DNA of 64,000 nt from Rhododendron vialii (Eukaryota; Streptophyta; Magnoliopsida; Ericales; Ericaceae), in NCBI RefSeq assembly GCF_030253575.1, contig NC_080561.1, positions 35,797,564-35,861,563 on the forward strand, in the 5' to 3' direction. The stretch's first letter is position 1, and each line of letters starts with the position of its first letter. Positions 35,001-45,792 of the stretch are shown in pieces. Under the pieces are notes generated by a model. It worked only from the letters and a program-made list of their open reading frames with translations. It was not told the origin of the DNA and searched no databases. Made by a program: the position numbers and the translations under genes.

Positions 35001-36954
35001 TTTTATTGGACAAAACACGACTTGTTCAAGTGCTTATTAATACCTGATTAAATTGATTTTTCATAAATGCATACTTCTTTACGTAATACATGGTACGGTA
35101 CGCACGATTCAAATCATGTTTGTGGGCTCGGGCTCAACCTAGAAAATAAAATCTTGGGGGTGATAATAACACCAAAACAAACCAAATTAAGGTTGGGTGA
35201 TACTAATAACATCACTTAACCAACTTTCTAGTTTAGTCAAGGTTTCGTTAGTGGGCAGTTAATTGGGGAAAACTGCTCAGTAGAATTCCTCGTACTACCT
35301 AGCAGTACTTTATTCATTATTTGTTCCATTCTTCGTACTTTTTCCAATCTTCCATCAACCAAACACGTCCTATCATTGTACATGGGATGCCTAATCATGC
35401 CTTCATTAATGCAGCTGTAGCTCAATTAATTAATTATAAGATTTGACTACTGATTTCAATTTGATTAATAAATAGTAGACTTCCCTAGCTACAAGTTTCG
35501 CCAACCTCCCTGCCATTTGGTAATCTAATTAAAACTTTAAGGTACATGCACTCTCAAGTAATCAACACCAAATTTATAAGTAAAATAAAGCAAAATCATT
35601 GCACCCAATTTAAACCAACTTATTTAATTTAAAAAACCAAGTGGATTGACTATGATCCATCGACTAAAGAAATGTTCAGATTTTCTCGACAACAAGTTTT
35701 GGGAAATCTTTCAACCAAATGTGTTTTTCGAAACAGTATTTTGAAAAACCGATTCTAAACAGCAGCAACGTCCAAATAGGTTAGCTGGTTTAACGATTAT
35801 ATACAGGGTCGGTTCTGAGATTTCGGAGGCCTAAAACGATCTTCGAAAATAAGGCCTTTAATATCTCATCACTTAACGTGTAATTCCTTCTTTGTCAATT
35901 CGTTGGGTTTGTTTGCAATGGGTTATCGTTTGGAAATTGATTTTGACACTCTACATTGAGCCATTGGCACTCCACTTTTTGTCTTCTTCCTATTTGAAAT
36001 TACAACAATACCCTTTAAAGTGGATGAACAGTACCATAACAAAATAAAGGCTAATTTGGTAATTTTACATACATAGAATAAAGACGAAAAGTGGAGTGCC
36101 AATTACAAATGTGGAGTACCAAAATCACTTTTCTTATCGTTTAAGGGGAAAAGATGTATCCATGTTGATGATGCACTCACCACACCGGATAATTTTTCCA
36201 GAGATTAGTGATCCCGACATCCCGTGATCCAGCTTTATTCTTGTTTTTTGTTTTTCCCTCCGTTTCATTTTTACTGGGCCATTAGGTCTTATATAAAACA
36301 TATTCATTGGTTAAAAAATTAGCCATATAGCAACACATATATTAAAAGTATTAAAAATAAGTGAAGGCCCTAGTTTTTGGACATTTATGGGGGCTTAATG
36401 GGCTTTAGCCCAGTGCCGGCAATGATTATGGGAAATTGACGGCCCATGACGTGTTTTGATAATTAATACCCGCCAAGTACAAACTAAGAACATTTGTTAA
36501 TGCTGAAAATTGTCCTTGGTGGATATTAATTATCAAAACACATTATTGGCCATCATTTTCCCCATGATTATATAGTAGGCGACTTTTGGATGATGCAAAT
36601 CTAACCTCATTCTTATACATTGTGACGCCCTTTATCATTTACGTCCTCAATTCTTGCTAAAAGTTTAAAATCATCTCATTTTAAGTTTTTTTCGATGGCC
36701 AGTAGCTTTCTGTTTCTATTTTAATTTCTTTGTTGAAATATTTACGATCTCTTTTTTTTGGAAAAAAAAAAAATGAATTGCAGAACACCATTAAATTTGT
36801 GAAGAAAGAGGTTCTTGAAGAGGAGACCAAACTGATTGGGATCCCACCAGACGGTTGCTCCAAAATCATGCTGTGGAATGTCCAAATTGCCACTGGAACA
36901 ACACCAAAAAATACTCTTCCAGGAACTCGACCAGACAGTACTGATCAAAGATAA
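32012..36954 (+). CDS. IRX9, GT43-family protein of xylan backbone synthesis, three exons
   Basis: Exons 32012-32673, 34280-34511 and 36784-36954 join in phase (1065 nt, 354 aa), close to the roughly 350 aa of Arabidopsis IRX9. The N-terminus MGTAERSKKKVLLYKKAM is followed by one membrane segment (about 18-33), which fits a type II Golgi protein. A Glu/Lys-rich stem (about 81-101) precedes the GT43 domain: RLIILVTPTR, LRRLSNTLRLVPPPFLWVVV, LRKTGIMYRHLVF, DHQRNLALNHIEHHRLSGIV, then EVFGTWPMAIVSANRKEVII, HISSFAFNSSVLWDPERWGR and GCSKIMLW. At the usual DxD site it reads HFAGLSNVYDL, so the acidic triad is missing, as in other IRX9 proteins, which are thought to have a structural role beside IRX10 and IRX14. 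The in-frame ATG further upstream (31763) is not used, because the IRX9 N-terminus starts at 32012. Confidence 0.93.
32674..34279 (+). other. IRX9 intron 1
   Basis: GTAAGT donor and TGACAG acceptor. It holds no coding sequence I can recognise. A threefold repeat lies at its 3' end (34041-34225). Confidence 0.8.
34041..34225. repeat. Threefold repeat beside IRX9 exon 2
   Basis: The block cgaacttggttgacattcc occurs three times at spacings of about 58 and 66 bp, with gaaaagttcctcttt repeated in front of the last two. It ends about 55 bp before the exon 2 acceptor. Confidence 0.8.
34586..34853. mobile_element. MITE-like repeat with TAGGGC-GTAAAC ends, in IRX9 intron 2
   Basis: Ends tagggctgtaaac and gtttacggccctag are inverse. 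The inside is made of repeated ctcggctcg / gagctcgag words. This type of repeat is common in plant genomes. I could not confirm a target duplication. Confidence 0.6.
35804..36420. mobile_element. hAT-like element relic in IRX9 intron 2
   Basis: Starts cagggtcggttctgag and ends gcccagtgccggc, an approximate inverse. Inside are gcctaaaacgatcttcgaa and gggggcttaatgggctttag. Its middle is interrupted by the Mutator-like MITE at 35932-36133. I did not find a clean 8-bp duplication. Confidence 0.45.
35932..36133. mobile_element. Mutator-like MITE, 202 bp, nested
   Basis: Flanked by a perfect 9-bp duplication TTATCGTTT (35923-35931 and 36134-36142). Inverted ends: left ggaaattgattttgacactc, right (reverse complement) gaaaagtgattttggtactc. 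The next arm pairs cactccactttttgtctt with aagacgaaaagtggagtg. Confidence 0.75.
36430..36563. mobile_element. hAT-like MITE, 134 bp, in IRX9 intron 2
   Basis: Flanked by an 8-bp duplication ATGATTAT (36422-36429 and 36564-36571), the hAT length. Ends gggaaattgacggcc and ggccatcattttcccc are imperfect inverse copies, followed by facing gtgttttgataattaat blocks. A shorter relative lies at 4863-4965. Confidence 0.75.
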
Positions 36955-37849
36955 TATTGGAGATATATTGTATAGAAATTAAAGAAAAGGAAATTAAAAA
37001 GATATATACAAGGTACTGAATTTGGTGGAGATGAGATTTTGCTGTGATCAGAAGCTCAAATTTTTTTTATTCTTCTTTTACAATTGTATATTGTTACTTT
37101 TCGGCTTTTTTTTTTTTTTTCCTTTATTGTTTTTTTCAAATTTTTCTTCAAAGCAATATCTGAAGTTTTCCCTTATCTGACAGTCTTTTTTTATGGTTAT
37201 ATCTTGTGCTTGGGACACATATCTATGGTATGGAGAAAATAAACCAAAAGACTAGAGAATCAAATTGGTCACCCTCAATGCCTGGAAATGTAACTTGCGC
37301 CTAGACTCTGAGCGTTGTTAAGCCCCCGGATGGCCGGATCCCTTTCTTTTTCTTTCATCCTCCCTGAATAAGTAAGGCCTTGCTCTTTCTAAAAGAAAAA
37401 AAGGCGAAGCGCCCGTTTGAAGTGGCGAAGCCCTATGCTACAGTAAGAAAGAAAGTACGTTGCGGTGTTTGATTCTTGTGATTCATATTTTGTTCATTTA
37501 CGTGACGTCGATCTTTTGTAACGAAAGAAACAAAAGGAATCTACTTCTTTTGATTTACAGAAGACATTTACTTAGAAATTTACACAATTAGCTTATCAAA
37601 TTTTGGATTTTCTGGAATTCCTAAGAAAATAAAAGCTTGAATAGAAGAGAATGTTGCAGATCAAGATATGCCATCATGACCATTGGTTCAACTGGTCTAT
37701 GTAGTGTTCTGCTGTAACTAAGATAGTGTAGAATGATTTGGCATTAACTAGAAAACTTTTCTTAATTTGTTTTTTCTACAAAGAATTGGTAGCTAATGAA
37801 AAAACCTTTTTAGAAACAACCCAAAAATTATATACAATTTGCTAGGATC
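36955..37849. other. IRX9 3' flank and spacer
   Basis: Contains the IRX9 3' UTR; an AATAAA at about 37238 is one candidate polyadenylation signal. No other gene seen. Confidence 0.4.
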
Positions 37850-38914
37850 TGCAACGACCCTGATTTTCAGTAAATAAAAATTTCGTTAAATATTTGAATT
37901 TTATTTTTTTATTACTCGGATTTGCTTTTAATATTTGTTTTTAATTCCTAATAATCCGTCATAATTAGATTTAAGCCCCTAAAAATATTTTTCTTGACTA
38001 AAAGCCCTACTTGGCTAGTGAAGTTAGTTTCCAACCGATTAGTTGAAGGAACCGGACCACCGATTCACCTAGTTACATTATCCTAACCCTAAATGAACCT
38101 TTTAGACCATCTTTGAGCCTTATGAACCCCTCCAAACCCTATAGGACCATTAGACCATAGGAGTAATCATTTTTTTCTCCCATGACAAGTCATTTCAAAC
38201 CCTAATTATTACCAATATTCCTTTACCCCTTGGTCCATAATTGTTAGGGGAATTTTTATCCCTTGGTTAATAGACCTTTGACTTGCCAATAAGCATGACA
38301 AGACAAGTCATACTAAGAGAGTCATCATTTTGCTTCCAAAGGAAGCAAGACTAGCCTTACCATGCATGCACACCTATGTTCTAGCCATAAGCCTAACTAT
38401 CTTAGGTTTTACTTTCCTAGATGAATATATACATGTACTTATATATATACATATATATGTTTGTGCATAGTGCAAGAGAGAGAGAGAGAGGCCGAGAGTG
38501 AGAGAGTGAGGTGGAGTGTGTGCTTGTGTTTTGATTACTTACACAAGCAACCTTTAGCCCATAAGCCTAAAACCTACTTGACAACCCATGCTAGTCTTCC
38601 AAAGTACAAAGTTAGCCAATGATTTTATTCTTTCTTGCAAGCAACCTCCCCATAGACTTGACAAGTCAAAAACCCTTCATGATGGCCTAAGATTTGGCCT
38701 AAAATGGAAAAGACAATTCATGGAAGGCTATGACTTGATTGAAAGGCTTGAAATGACAAGACAATGGAACAAATCCATGGGGAAAAAGGAGAGAGAGAGG
38801 GCCGGCCTTGAGAGAGGGAGGGAGAGCCAAAGTTTTGGCTATAAATAGAACCACCCTCATGCCATTCAACTCACACCTTCACTCATTTGCTCTCACTTCT
38901 CTCTAGAAACCATT

Positions 38915-39305
38915 TCCATTTCCAGACAGCCTACTGCCCTTCACAAATCTCCATTTTTCTCCTGCTTAAAGCAGTTTTTAGAACCAACTCCCTTCGGGAA
39001 AGTTGTAGAGCACTTCGAGACCTTCAAGTTAGACCCAAGAACCACCCCAATCGGTGAAGAAATGACAAAGATATTGGCATCCGAAGTTCAGTAAAAATCT
39101 CGGATTTCCATTTCCAGACAGCATACTGTCTCTTCCTTTATCACCATTTTTCTCCTACCTAAAGTAGTTTCTAGGATCTACTTCCTTCACAAAAGTTGTA
39201 GAGCACTTCGAGAGATTCAATCTCGACCCAAGAACGATCATATTCGGCCAAATATTGACCTAGTTACTGCCATCCAAAGTTTGGTCCAGATTTGCTAGTT
39301 TCACC
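38915..39305. repeat. Imperfect duplication inside the solo LTR
   Basis: Two diverged copies of about 190 bp in tandem, each starting atttccatttccagacagc and containing ccatttttctcct and gttgtagagcacttcgaga. Confidence 0.7.
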
Positions 39306-39714
39306 GCCCGTAGAAAACTTCCAACTAGCTTATTCGGCCCCGACTAGTTTCGGATCAAGGTAGATAAATCTCTACTCATTCTCCCTAGTATAACTTTAGT
39401 TATTTTTGTCTATAATAAGGCAAGTTGAAGTATTAGAAGTAATTAGCAAGCTCGTTTTACTAATATGTTGAAATACATGATAATTAGTAAATTTGCTTGA
39501 TAAGAGTAATAAGAGCATGTTGAGTGTTTGATTTATGTTTACGTATGTGATATGTCCTACCGCGGAGTCGTTGCATAAAAACGAGACACAAAAATCAAAG
39601 AAGTAGAAACATGACGCCTAGGGTGTGTTAATGACAATGTGTGTTTTGAAAAGGAGAAAAAGTTTTGAAACCCCAATGTGGCCGGACTTGCCCATTGTGG
39701 GAATGTGTGTATGT

Positions 39715-40015
39715 GTTCCAATGGGAATCCGGGAAAAGCGGAACCATTGCGAGGTTGTGTGTGTTCCAATGGAGATCCGGAAAAGCGAAACCATTGTGAG
39801 GTTGTGTGTTCCAATGGGAATCCGGGAAAAGCGGAACCATTGTGAGGTTGTGTGCGTTCCCATGGGAACCCGGACCGGCGGAACCATGGTGAGGTATGGC
39901 TTGGTTATCCGCGGAGAGGAGCCAATGCAAGATTTTGTGTGCCAATGGGAACCCGGTGCAGCGGAACCATTGTGAGGATACTCGGGAACCCGAAACGGCG
40001 GAACCGAGGTTGTGT
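39715..40015. repeat. Tandem repeat inside the solo LTR
   Basis: About six diverged units of roughly 45-50 bp built on gttccaatgggaatccggga and gcggaaccattgtgaggttg. Several long open frames here on both strands are products of this repeat and not genes. Confidence 0.8.
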
Positions 40016-40531
40016 GTGTTAAAAACTATTCTGGAAATGTTGATTTGGAAAAAGAAAAGTGAAAACGATGACACAGTCTACGATGAGTCGCGTAGGAGAA
40101 ACCAAGAGAATCATGGACACCTACGATAGTTTGAATAGCGAATGTAGATGTGTTATTGTTACTGTCTGTTGTATATGATCTATTGTTTGTAAGTTATGGG
40201 TTAGCGGGTATGGGATTGTTCTACTGAGCTTTTGTAGCTCATGGTGTTACCTTTGGTGACCTTGACATATTATATCGGTGGCGACGCTGGTATAATGTGT
40301 CAAACTTTGTAGATGATCGATGTGAGTTGTACACCTTGGGGGCCTTTGGAGCTGAAGAGCTGGCTCAGATGGAGGAACAGGCGGAGCTGTAGTTAGGAAC
40401 CTTAGTTCCATTCCCTTGTGTAATAAAGATGCTCTCATGAGAGTTATGATGTAATAATGAGCCAGACTCTATTTAAGTTTTCAATAAAATTGTCTATTTA
40501 ACGTATTCAAAATTCGAGGCGTTACAGGATC

Positions 40532-41242
40532 TATATATGAAGCACGGATATTTCTAAAACTCTAGCATATTCGTACCCGTAACGTACCGGTATGAGTACG
40601 CCATCGTTTCCTTTTCTAAGTTTTTAAAGTTATTCTTTCGCAAGACTCATATTTTGCAGGATTGTATATCACGGCAAATGGATTTCTAACGAAATCAGTA
40701 ACTTCACAAAAATTCTCCCAATCATTTGGCTTATTTTAGTATCTTACTTAATTAACAATCATTTAAATTCTTTGATTATGTAATGACATGAAGTACCAAA
40801 TGTGGGCTCAATTATAAACCTGCTCCAATAATGGATTCAAGGGTAATGGACCCTGCGGGTTGGGGCTGGATTATGAGCCAATAATTGAGGGGGGGGGGGG
40901 GGTTTTTCAAACGATAGGATAAGATTTTTTAAATGATAGCAACGAAAATTATCAGAACGGGCATCCATCCCATTGGAGGGGAGATAGAAGTCACAAAGAG
41001 GACTAAACTCTCAAGTCCTACAACCAATATTTCTCACAACTTGAAGAGCAAAACTATAAGCTACCCAAAAGTCACTCCTCTTTACAAAATCCATCACGAA
41101 GTCATCAAACCCTCCAATGGAACGGAGGAATAGAGACCGGTCCAAGAAATGGTAGAAGAGATCCCTGAGGAGAAACGGCACGCAGTGATAGAGTCACAAA
41201 TGTTCTGGCTAGTTATCAATGGTGCCCCTCTATGAGAAGATG
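40532..41242. other. Intergenic, no recognised gene
   Basis: AT-rich spacer with a run of 14 G at 40889-40902. A 66-codon frame at 40933-41133 has no recognisable domain. Confidence 0.4.
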
Positions 41243-42158
41243 ATTCGAGTTTGCCGTAATTTATGAATTTCTGATTGGCTAGCATAGCACTGCGGATGAA
41301 TTTAACCATAGCATCATCAATCTCATGTGACGATCACTCACTAACCAGAAAAATCAAATTTACCATGATTTTCTAAGACAATATGTGCCCTTCACCTTGT
41401 AAGTTTTGATGCGTAGACACGGTTGAATGATATCTATTTTAGGAGCAATGGAGGGTCGCACCGTCCATAGCTCTAAGACCAACATTGTTTGTTCAAATAG
41501 GCACTGACGACCGATGAAGTAATTTTTTTACATGAACATACACATCGAGACTTACAAAATAAACTACTTGTAGGGCAGACCTAAGGCTAGAATATGCCAA
41601 CACCTTATGGAAGCTGTATATACATATCAGATCAGGGAAATTTTAGTAGACAGGCACCCCTGTGTAAGGCCCAAATTGAATTTTATATTGGATGATTTGC
41701 TAATAACACCTTTAAAAATGTTGTTGGATTTTTTTTCTTTGCGTCATTGAAGGTTAAGATATAACGAAGTCTTTGGTTTTTCTTTGTTTAAGGTTAGGGC
41801 TTTGGTTGAGTTGCTTTGCATTCTATTCAACAAAAGGGAATTGATCTTAGCACTCTCTTTTTTTATCATTTACACTATTTTTTTTGTCTTTATTTGAAGT
41901 GAATTGACTAAATTGCCCCTTCATGTGTGTAAAAGTGAGCTTTTTGAAAGGGTAACAAAGTAAATGCATGAGTAAGGACGAAAAAGGGAGTGTGAAAATC
42001 ATTACTCAACGAAAATTGTCCAATAAGTTAAAAAGAAAAGAAAAGGTAAAAGCCAACAAATAGATGTTTTATTTATTTCTGTGAGATGAACTTTCATAAA
42101 GTTTGGTCCATATGTTTTTAAATTTCTTTCTTCGAGACTTTGCATATTTTGACCAAAA
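41243..42158 (+). repeat. Dispersed repeat, copy 1 (about 0.9 kb)
   Basis: Nearly collinear with 63042-64000: gatgattcgagtt-gccgtaa, atgaatttaacca-agcatc, ggagcaatggagggtcgcac, catatcagatcagggaaatt and tttcttcgagactttgcata all recur in order with few differences. Same orientation, about 21.8 kb apart. No coding sequence or element ends identified. Confidence 0.8.
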
Positions 42159-42830
42159 GTTTTAAAAAGTTAATCAACAAGGAAAATTAATCAAATCAAA
42201 AGACAAAGTACTTGTGAAAAATGAACATTTATGTGAAGACCAGGAGCAGTTCTGCCTTGAGTTTGTGACAGCATGACCACATTTGACTACCACCTTTTGA
42301 GTCATTTCATTCGTTATCCATGAATTTGGTTACACATTTGATGGTACTTAAATGTGGTTCCCGTACCATTTATGTTTATCCTTTCAAAAAATGATTGCCA
42401 CCAAGACGAAATAAAAAGTCAGCGGAAAAACATACGACAGAAACTGGCCATGCTCTCTGTATATTTCAGGAACCCTTTCCACCAATGATCCGCCCATGTG
42501 TCGGCGGACAAGGAGGAACTGAAATCTCTACATTATGTTAAGCCCAAAAGGCATTACTTAACCAAGGTTAACAAGCAACCAATACATCAACTTGGCCTAG
42601 CCTATCTAGTTAAGCCCCCAAATTACCAGTAGAGCACGGGTGCTCTTACATAAGCTTGAAAACCTTCGTTTGAGACCAGAGCTAGGCTGTCCAAACAAGA
42701 TGCTTGTCAAGAGAGAACATAAAAAGATTCCCCAAATTTTTTCATAGGTTTCTTGAAAAACGAAATGTTAGTCAATCTACCTCCTTGTTGGGTTACGAAT
42801 CTCGTGTCAACTGCAGGGTAGTCATATGCG
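42159..42830. other. Intergenic, no recognised gene
   Basis: No supported gene or repeat end. Confidence 0.4.
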
Positions 42831-42838
42831 CTACGAAC

Positions 42839-43058
42839 AGTGGCGGATGCAAGATTCTTGACGTAGGGGGACCGAATCACATGTATTTATAAATTAACAA
42901 TAAAATATCATCCTCATATAGCAATAACAAATTTGAGGGGACCTTTCTTCATAATTTTTACATACAAAACTTAAAATATAGTAGAAATATTGTGATAATT
43001 GATGAGTTTGCGGAGACCCGGGCCCCCGCTTGCACCCCTGTGTCCGCGTCCGCCAGTG
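42839..43058. mobile_element. hAT-like MITE with CAGTGGCGGA ends
   Basis: Left end cagtggcggatgcaag; right end gtccgcgtccgccagtg. Flanked by an 8-bp duplication with one mismatch (gctacgaa at 42831-42838, gctgcgaa at 43059-43066). 220 bp, non-coding. Confidence 0.6.
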
Positions 43059-43066
43059 GCTGCGAA

Positions 43067-43859
43067 CCAACTCATATCTAGAGCAATCATTGCCTCAACT
43101 CGTAAACTTTAACTCCATGGCTTCCTTCGTGACTTCATAAAACGATCAGCTAATTGAGAAGTAGTATATAACCACAAACCCCAAATCTCACAACAGTAGT
43201 AGAAAAGCATAGGTTCAATAATTGTGTTCCTCTTTCACCTTTTTACAGCAGGGGGCTATCCCAAAACTTCTAGTGTACTTCTCTGTATTTTTACATTGCA
43301 ATATTTTAACACTACAACTTAGACAGAATTACCACTGACAAAGTGTTACTACGATCACTTTACACATTAGATGTTACATTTAAAAAAGACTCGACCAATT
43401 TTTCATTGTTATCATCTATGTTAGATAAATCTACCTAAATGTATAAACGTGCTAGACACTCGACACTTGGATGAGGGTATGAAATTCATGTCTGACACAT
43501 TTAGTTGGACATACTCGTAGAAAATGTATTTCATAATTTGAACTTACCATAACCACGCATCCAAGTGTCGGCTCCTTAATAACTAGGAATCAAAACAGCT
43601 ACTACCTCTCTACACCAATTAAGCACCACAGCCACCGGATTTCTTGTTCATTTATTATTTCGTCGAGCGACATGTCCAGGTTCGACATTTTTTTTTTTTG
43701 ACTTGGTAGAGGTTTCGATGGGGAAGAGAGAGAGAGAGAGGGAGAGGGGGAGGGGGGGGGGGGGGAGGACTGGGTTTTTGCAGTCTCTGTTCTGAGTCTT
43801 CTGACGGAAAATGGTTAAAAAGGAAGATTATAGTTTGTTTACGAATTAGGGAACCAAGT
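43067..43859. other. Intergenic with GA/G-rich tract
   Basis: No gene. Holds a (GA)n tract passing into a G run at about 43723-43768; the open frame across it is low complexity. Confidence 0.5.
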
Positions 43860-43933
43860 GGTTTCGTGGTGTAGTTGGTTATCACGTCAGTCTAACACAC
43901 TGAAGGTCTCCGGTTCGAACCCGGGCGAAGCCA
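43860..43933 (+). tRNA. tRNA-Val (anticodon AAC)
   Basis: 74 nt that fold as a standard tRNA. Acceptor arm GGTTTCG pairs with CGAAGCC (one G-U type pair), discriminator A. The B box GGTTCGAACCC is canonical, and the A box reads TGGTGTAGTTGG. The anticodon stem TCAGT/ACTGA holds the loop CTAACAC, so the anticodon is AAC (valine). No intron. The T-rich sequence just after the gene may serve as the RNA polymerase III stop. Confidence 0.96.
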
Positions 43934-45792
43934 ACTATGTGAAGTTCTCTTTTTGCAGGTTTTGCTTCCTTTTTTCCCCTTTAGAAAAATACTACGTTAT
44001 TCTTGTTTTATTGATTACTCTCTCTCTTCCCTCTTACTTTCGAAATTAATGTACAATGTAGTTTTCGTTGACAAGTTTTTTACTCTCTCTGCACGAGTCT
44101 TAATAAATTTTTTCTATTTCTCTCTCTCTCTTTCTTTTTCTCTCCACTTATTACTACCCATTACATCATTTTTTTGTCCTTATTAAAACCAAACAAAGTA
44201 GATTTGCCGTTTTGTTTTACGTTGCCCTTTAAGATATTCTCGACAATATTGTCCTGGTAGAGAATAATTTCTTAACTTGCCATTTGAAAATCAACTCATT
44301 CTACTGTAGTATAAGGCTTATTCTACAAATAAAAATTGGACGAATCAATCAAGCGCTTACAAATATCCAATTAAGCTATTTCTTTATGAAGCAGGTTAGG
44401 AAATTATATTCTCTACAAGATAAATGTCTTTTTATCTTTTGTTTAGGATCCGAGATGGCATGGAATTTGTACATTTTCGGCAGCCAAGATCGGTACCTAT
44501 ATTCGGAGTGGGAACAAAAGGAGAAGGAGAAAAGAGAATAGGTCAAATCAAATACAATCTTGTAGAAAGAGGAATTGGTACTTTTTTTTTTATCCGAAGA
44601 GGAATTGGTACTTAACCCTACGCTTTGCCGGCTCTAGTTTTTAGCACTCGAGCATTCACGTCAGCCTCTCTTAACCTCAACCGATACTAAATCTCCTTTC
44701 AAGACTTCCTATCCTCCAAATCCAACTAAACCTCAAGTTTTTGGTTTATCCGTGAGCCCACATTGGTGGGTTGAATAATTTATTTTGTACATACGATTCG
44801 CACATCGATAAATACAGAAACAAATCGTGTAAAATGTACGATTCAAGTATATAGGATAAAGGCAAAGGTGATGCAAAAGCTGGGGGACACATGAAATGTG
44901 AGTAAGGGATTAGAGCTCACGACATGAGAGAGTAAGATTGGATGACTCGATGGTGCTGATCAAAACACATCACGGTATCGATCGCAGCGTAATGGTATTA
45001 GAAATACCAAACCTTACGTAGCGGGAATCAATTTTAACGGTCTTAAGTTTTTAAAAATTATTTTTGACAGGAAAAAAATTTAGAGTGCACAAATTAGTGC
45101 AGCAATTAGGAACCGATCTGCGAACCATAAAGGAACCGTTTTGTGCAATCTTTATTTTTTCAATCATAGTTGCATTATGATGTAGCGGTATCGATAAACG
45201 CAAGAATCGATACATACATACGGGCCGACACGCTAGCTATATAACTGATATGTAAAACTTTAGGTGCATAAAAGAAAACTGCATTTCATAGCAGTCAGCA
45301 ATAAAACTTGAACCTAGAGTACTCCTGTTTAAAATAAGAAAGTTGGACAAGGGTGGGCTTCAAAGGCCTTGAGCCTTAATTAACATGACAGATGTGAGAT
45401 TATAGTTTTTTTTTTGAGGGAGGGCAAGAGGGTAACTTCACCTACCAAATAGTAACAGAGAAGAGATCCAACAGGACATTCTACCAGATTTGAGAAGGCA
45501 TGCAAATCTCAATTTTTACAATTTGCAATTATCCAGATTTGTTAAACTGAAAAAAACAGATAGATGAAAAGGGTGAGAAAACACAAACGACGTCATTAAC
45601 TTAAATGAGAAACACATCCAGGGTTTATTATCTGGGATAGTCTCACTGTCACTTCACTTCACAAACACAGGAAGTTCAGGAATAGATAATGCCGACACGA
45701 AAAACATTAAGACATGAATTTCCGAAGTACCAACAAAAAAAGAATAACATTAAGACACAGATTTTGATCTATGGCCCCTACAACTACTGCTA
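43934..45792. other. Intergenic, no recognised gene
   Basis: AT-rich spacer. A short repeated phrase (agaggaattggtactt) occurs at about 44569 and 44599. No supported gene. Confidence 0.4.

Larger units (their letters stand above)
37850..40526 (+). mobile_element. Probable solo LTR, Ty3-gypsy type, 2.7 kb
   Basis: Flanked by a perfect 5-bp duplication GGATC (37845-37849 and 40527-40531). Starts tgcaacgaccctgattttc and ends gaggcgttaca (TG...CA). Internal promoter-like parts support an LTR in plus orientation: a TATA box in ggctataaatagaacc near 38838 and late AATAAA signals near 40421 and 40484. No internal coding region is present, so it probably formed by recombination between two LTRs. The element is a fossil. 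Its start resembles the relic at 59339. Confidence 0.7.

Noticed and set aside
39715-40015. Regular repeats that could suggest a CRISPR array
   Set aside because: Units are contiguous and diverged without unique spacers, and the window is plant nuclear DNA.
39557-40129. Overlapping frames of 77-148 codons on both strands
   Set aside because: Produced by the tandem repeat in the solo LTR; the peptides repeat the same words.
40889-40902. Run of 14 G as a possible quadruplex or assembly gap
   Set aside because: A single homopolymer with no neighbouring G runs; more likely slippage or sequencing noise.
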